From: Bacteroidales bacterium UBA4116
GTDB lineage: Bacteria > Bacteroidota > Bacteroidia > Bacteroidales > Tannerellaceae
NCBI GenBank assembly: GCA_002381645.1
Contig: DFXE01000023.1
Span: forward strand, 1-64,000
Direction: 5' to 3'
Length of the DNA: 64,000 nucleotides
Below are positions 61,186 to 64,000 of the stretch, piece by piece. How positions within the stretch are numbered: the first letter of the stretch is position 1; each line of letters opens with the position of its first letter. A model generated the notes under the pieces. It had not been told where the DNA came from. It saw only the letters and a list, made by a program, of their open reading frames with translations, and did not search any database. The position numbers were made by a program, and so were the translations under genes.

Positions 61186-62032
61186 GTTTTAGTACACGGG
61201 CGTGTTGGATCCGCTTTTCCACAGGTGGTGGAGTCATATAATCAGAACCATAAATAGCTTTTAAATATGTATCAGTAGAATGAGGAGCCATATATTTTCC
61301 ACCTTCAAATTCTATTTCAGTTAACGGATAAATATCGCTGTTCTTAAAATACCGGATCCATAGGGTATCAAAACCTGCTCCTATATAAGATGTTTCGTCT
61401 AACTTCCGGTTCTTTTTAATTCTTTTTTTAGCGTAAGCCATATATTTAACCACAAGAAAACGAAAGAATGGATGGAAATTAGCAAGCATTTTCCTTATTT
61501 TGGATTCATGGGTAAAATAAATAGAATCCATACATTTACATATAAAGGTATTATACCTCTTTAGCAGCTTTTCCCAATTAAAAATGAATGGATTTTTATG
61601 GAACCGGTCCACCGGGAAAATATCCATATAAAGACCTTTTTCACTTTCTTCATCTTCATAGCCTGATGAAAGAATAAAGCTTTTTTTGTCCCTCACTTTG
61701 CAAGGTAAAGCCAGATAGTGATAGTTTGGGTCGGTTTCACGTGTTTGCAACAGCATATCTTCCGGGAACTCATCAACAGCCACTTTTATAAACCGTTCAT
61801 AATCCTCCCTCATCATACTTATATCCAAATCATCGTCCCAGGGGATAAAACCTTTATGCCTGACTGCGCCTAATAAAGTACCCGAGCACATCCAATATTC
61901 AATATTATGTTTCCGGCAGATATAATCAGTAATTTTGAACATCCGGAGTAATACCAGTTGGGCTTGTCTTAATGGTGTTTCGCCTTCGTGGCGATTATCA
62001 GGGAATAATTCTTCAAAATTAATTTTGTCCAT
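61172..62032 (-). CDS. LicD-family phosphotransferase
   Basis: This is a 286-residue protein. The LicD core is 'CSGTLLGAVRHKGFIPWDDDLDISMMREDYERF' in parts: a nucleotidyltransferase-like fold with the DDDLD acid cluster. LicD enzymes transfer phosphocholine or similar phosphorylated groups to surface glycans, which fits this locus. The ATG at 62032 lies just before the family N-terminus and overlaps the flippase stop by 14 bp; 62059 would add nine residues. No CDP-choline genes are in view. Confidence 0.85.
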   Translation of the reverse strand: MDKINFEELFPDNRHEGETPLRQAQLVLLRMFKITDYICRKHNIEYWMCSGTLLGAVRHKGFIPWDDDLDISMMREDYERFIKVAVDEFPEDMLLQTRETDPNYHYLALPCKVRDKKSFILSSGYEDEESEKGLYMDIFPVDRFHKNPFIFNWEKLLKRYNTFICKCMDSIYFTHESKIRKMLANFHPFFRFLVVKYMAYAKKRIKKNRKLDETSYIGAGFDTLWIRYFKNSDIYPLTEIEFEGGKYMAPHSTDTYLKAIYGSDYMTPPPVEKRIQHARVLKPILE

Positions 62033-63275
62033 ATGTAAATAATTTGAATTTTCTAACACCGTTTATCCGGATTGCAAATAAAAGGAATTCTGCAAAAACA
62101 ACCAGTACAGCAATAGAGTAAATTGAAATATAACCAAAGCAATAAAGCGCTGTAAGTCCAATGATGTGAACTATAGAAACAATAACCATTGTCCAGTTTG
62201 TGTAGGATGCATGGCCTAACGCCGCCAAAAACGGATATCCGATTAAAACCGACGGAATGGAAAAGAAAGAAGCAATCATTAATATTCTGAATACATGTAA
62301 TATTTCATATGAATTCTCACTCCCATAAACGAGTAGTATGATATAAGAAGAGAAGAATAATATACCTGTGAGTAACAAAACGTTTACAGGTAAAACCGCC
62401 TTTAAAATTTTCTTGAAAAAAGGAACGTCTTTCTTATTTGCCATATGGGGAAACAATACTCCTGTAAGTGGCGTTAACATCCAGTTATACGCCTGAAACA
62501 ATTTCTCCGCAGCAGAATAATACCCGGCAGCTGTATTTCCGCATACCAATCCAAGTAATAATGTATTGCTATAGGTATATATTGAAAGGGATAGGCGTGA
62601 TAAGAAATAAGTTGAACTATCCGAGAATGCAAATTTAATTTCTTTTATGGTCGGAAGAAACCATTTCATTTTCTCTTTATAATAAATAATATATATGCTG
62701 ATCAATCCGGCGAAAACATATCCTATGGTATAAAATACGGGAACCAATACATAATCTTCGGGCTTCCGGATAAAAATAAAAAACGGAACAAAACTTACCA
62801 GTTTAGCAATAATATTAAACAGGGTTATGTATTTCATTTTTTCCATTCCCTGAAAGAACCACATGGGGAACATAATATTACCGATAACAATCCCGAAAAA
62901 AGAAAAATAAAACCTGGATTCCTGGTTGAATTTATCGAACAGTAGAATAATGAGAGATAAAATAATAAAGCTCGTGATACCTAAAAGAATACGGCAAACA
63001 AAAGCACTGTTCAGATACCGGTTGATTAATATTTCATCGTTGCGATGAGTGGAAATATACTTCGTTGCCGATAAATTAAATCCAAAGTCGGTGAACAGTA
63101 CAAAATACTGGATTAAATTATAACTAATAGAAACAAGCCCATACCGTTCAATTCCTAATACCCTGACAAGAAAAGGAAAAGTTAACAACGGTAATATATA
63201 GTTGACACCCTGTAATAAAACCAATGCCGCAAAGTTTTGAGTCATTGGCTTTTTCAGCACATTTGACACACCCAT
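62019..63275 (-). CDS. Wzx-type polysaccharide flippase
   Basis: This is a 418-residue membrane protein with about twelve helices in the MATE/MVF-superfamily pattern: 'NFAALVLLQGVNYILPLLTFPFLVRVLGIERYGLVSISYNLIQYF' in parts, 'DFGFNLSATKYIS', and 'LFPHMANK'. Such proteins flip lipid-linked sugar repeat units across the inner membrane. It lies between the Wzz-type gene (6 bp) and licD (overlap), so the three form one minus-strand unit. Confidence 0.88.
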   Translation of the reverse strand: MGVSNVLKKPMTQNFAALVLLQGVNYILPLLTFPFLVRVLGIERYGLVSISYNLIQYFVLFTDFGFNLSATKYISTHRNDEILINRYLNSAFVCRILLGITSFIILSLIILLFDKFNQESRFYFSFFGIVIGNIMFPMWFFQGMEKMKYITLFNIIAKLVSFVPFFIFIRKPEDYVLVPVFYTIGYVFAGLISIYIIYYKEKMKWFLPTIKEIKFAFSDSSTYFLSRLSLSIYTYSNTLLLGLVCGNTAAGYYSAAEKLFQAYNWMLTPLTGVLFPHMANKKDVPFFKKILKAVLPVNVLLLTGILFFSSYIILLVYGSENSYEILHVFRILMIASFFSIPSVLIGYPFLAALGHASYTNWTMVIVSIVHIIGLTALYCFGYISIYSIAVLVVFAEFLLFAIRINGVRKFKLFTYGQN

Positions 63276-63281
63276 AGCGTA

Positions 63282-64000
63282 TCATCCTTTAGCTTTCCGG
63301 TATTCTTTCTTAAGAACGCCGTATTGTTCTCTGCAGAATATAAAAATAACAGGAACAATGAGCGTGAAAACAAGCATTCCGATAGCAGCATAGAGTTTAC
63401 GGGGGGCAATGGGTTTGCTTTTAACAAAAGCGCTATCAATTACTTTTGCTTTTACCCGGTCCAGGCCACTGTTCAAGGCCGTTTCCTCTCTCTTCTGAAG
63501 CAGGATAAGATATACGCCCTGGAATATTTCCTGTTGACGCTTTAAATCAATAAAGTCGCGTTCCTGATCCGGAAAACTGTTCATTTTGGAGAAAAGTTGC
63601 TTCTCTTTTCCCTTTACGTCATCAATAGCCAGTTGAATGGAGTTCTGCGCATTTGAAATAGAAAGATATACACTTTCACGTAGCTGGTCAGCTCTTTCTG
63701 TCAGATTTCCGACCAGAGGATTATCCATATTTGAATTTTGTATCACCCTGGCCCGTTCCATAAGGATTTCATTGTAAGCCATTATGGGACTTCCTTTTTC
63801 ACCATCCTGGGATAAAAGCACAGGAACAAGGCTGTATTTGTTTTCCGGCTTCTTTATGAAATCATCCATCGCTTTGATGATATGGGACTGACTTTCCAAT
63901 TCGATAAGTTTTAGCTGGATATCCCTCATTTGTTCCACATAGAACTGAACATCAAATTGTATATCGGTTAGCCTGTTTTTATTTTTATAATCAGCAATAT
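63282..64000 (-). CDS. Wzz/GNVR-type polysaccharide chain-length protein (N-terminal part outside window)
   Basis: The frame is open through the right edge, so only the C-terminal ~239 residues are seen; an apparent GTG start at 63938 is internal. A long coiled coil (~'QNSIQLAIDDVKGKEKQLFSKM') precedes the GNVR-type signature 'RDFIDLKRQQEIFQGVYLILLQKREET' in parts, then a transmembrane helix ('LYAAIGMLVFTLIVPVIFIF') near the C-terminus. This is the periplasmic co-polymerase layout of Wzz or capsule Wzc proteins. A tyrosine kinase domain, if any, would have to lie elsewhere, since nothing follows the last helix except a short basic tail. Confidence 0.85.
   Translation of the reverse strand, partial: IADYKNKNRLTDIQFDVQFYVEQMRDIQLKLIELESQSHIIKAMDDFIKKPENKYSLVPVLLSQDGEKGSPIMAYNEILMERARVIQNSNMDNPLVGNLTERADQLRESVYLSISNAQNSIQLAIDDVKGKEKQLFSKMNSFPDQERDFIDLKRQQEIFQGVYLILLQKREETALNSGLDRVKAKVIDSAFVKSKPIAPRKLYAAIGMLVFTLIVPVIFIFCREQYGVLKKEYRKAKG

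Noticed and set aside
63282..63938. A complete 218-residue protein starting at GTG 63938
   Set aside because: The same frame stays open to the window edge and the protein lacks the N-terminal membrane helix of its family, so the start is outside.

Overview
The window is chromosomal DNA from a member of the Bacteroidales, most likely near Dysgonomonadaceae/Porphyromonadaceae. The reasons are AT-rich DNA, promoters of the Bacteroidetes type (TTTG-N19-TAnnTTTG), Mfa-like fimbrillin lipoproteins, a type IX secretion (T9SS) C-terminal sorting domain, PorX, and DUF6078. Species cannot be fixed from sequence alone.

Layout. 1-10.3 kb is a surface module: the tail of a fimbrillin-like protein with a BACON-like end, a fimbrillin lipoprotein with a FISUMP-type C-terminus, a 2167-residue T9SS-exported beta-helix/FG-GAP protein, a strong terminator, and an AraC-type regulator. 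10.3-18.1 kb holds a probable decayed gene, a small AT-hook protein, a secreted metallo-beta-lactamase-fold hydrolase, pyridoxal kinase, a small GNAT, a CDGSH iron-sulfur protein, a GH140-like glycosidase and a CPA2 antiporter. 18.1-23.7 kb holds glycogen branching enzyme, mannose-6-phosphate isomerase, a GLUG-repeat secreted protein and a lipoprotein. 23.8-27.6 kb is an operon of K+/H+ antiporter, porX, tsaE and an Imm17-like membrane protein. 27.8-35.6 kb holds a transglutaminase-like lipoprotein, an Lrp-type regulator, asnS, an RluB-type pseudouridine synthase with a long disordered N-terminus, and purB.

36.0-42.5 kb is a strongly AT-rich island inserted at the 3' end of a tRNA-Val gene. 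A slightly diverged copy of the tRNA 3' end and its terminator marks the far boundary. It carries a four-gene minus-strand operon that looks like an undescribed RiPP (ribosomally made, modified peptide) pathway: an Hsp70-like ATPase with no substrate-binding domain, a Nif11-type leader peptide with a CCCC core, a radical SAM/SPASM maturase, and an M14-type zinc carboxypeptidase overlapping the maturase gene. A 13-bp hairpin separates the precursor from the enzymes. The right part of the island is decayed (IS4-type transposase relic, interrupted ORF) and no integrase was found.

42.6-57.5 kb is mixed: GNAT, DUF6078, a regulator divergent from a secreted protein, an ABC-transporter relic, ahpF/ahpC, a YihY/BrkB membrane protein, an HcpR-like regulator divergent from hcp (with a palindrome and a decayed ferredoxin ORF between them), a zinc-ribbon/AraC fusion beside a free zinc-ribbon protein, an outer-membrane beta-barrel protein, and a pair that looks like the anaerobic ergothioneine genes eanB and eanA. 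57.5-64 kb is a surface polysaccharide locus: Wzy-like polymerase and two GT4 glycosyltransferases on plus, facing LicD, Wzx flippase and a Wzz-type chain-length protein (cut by the window end) on minus. The first glycosyltransferase gene has an eight-G run early in its reading frame.
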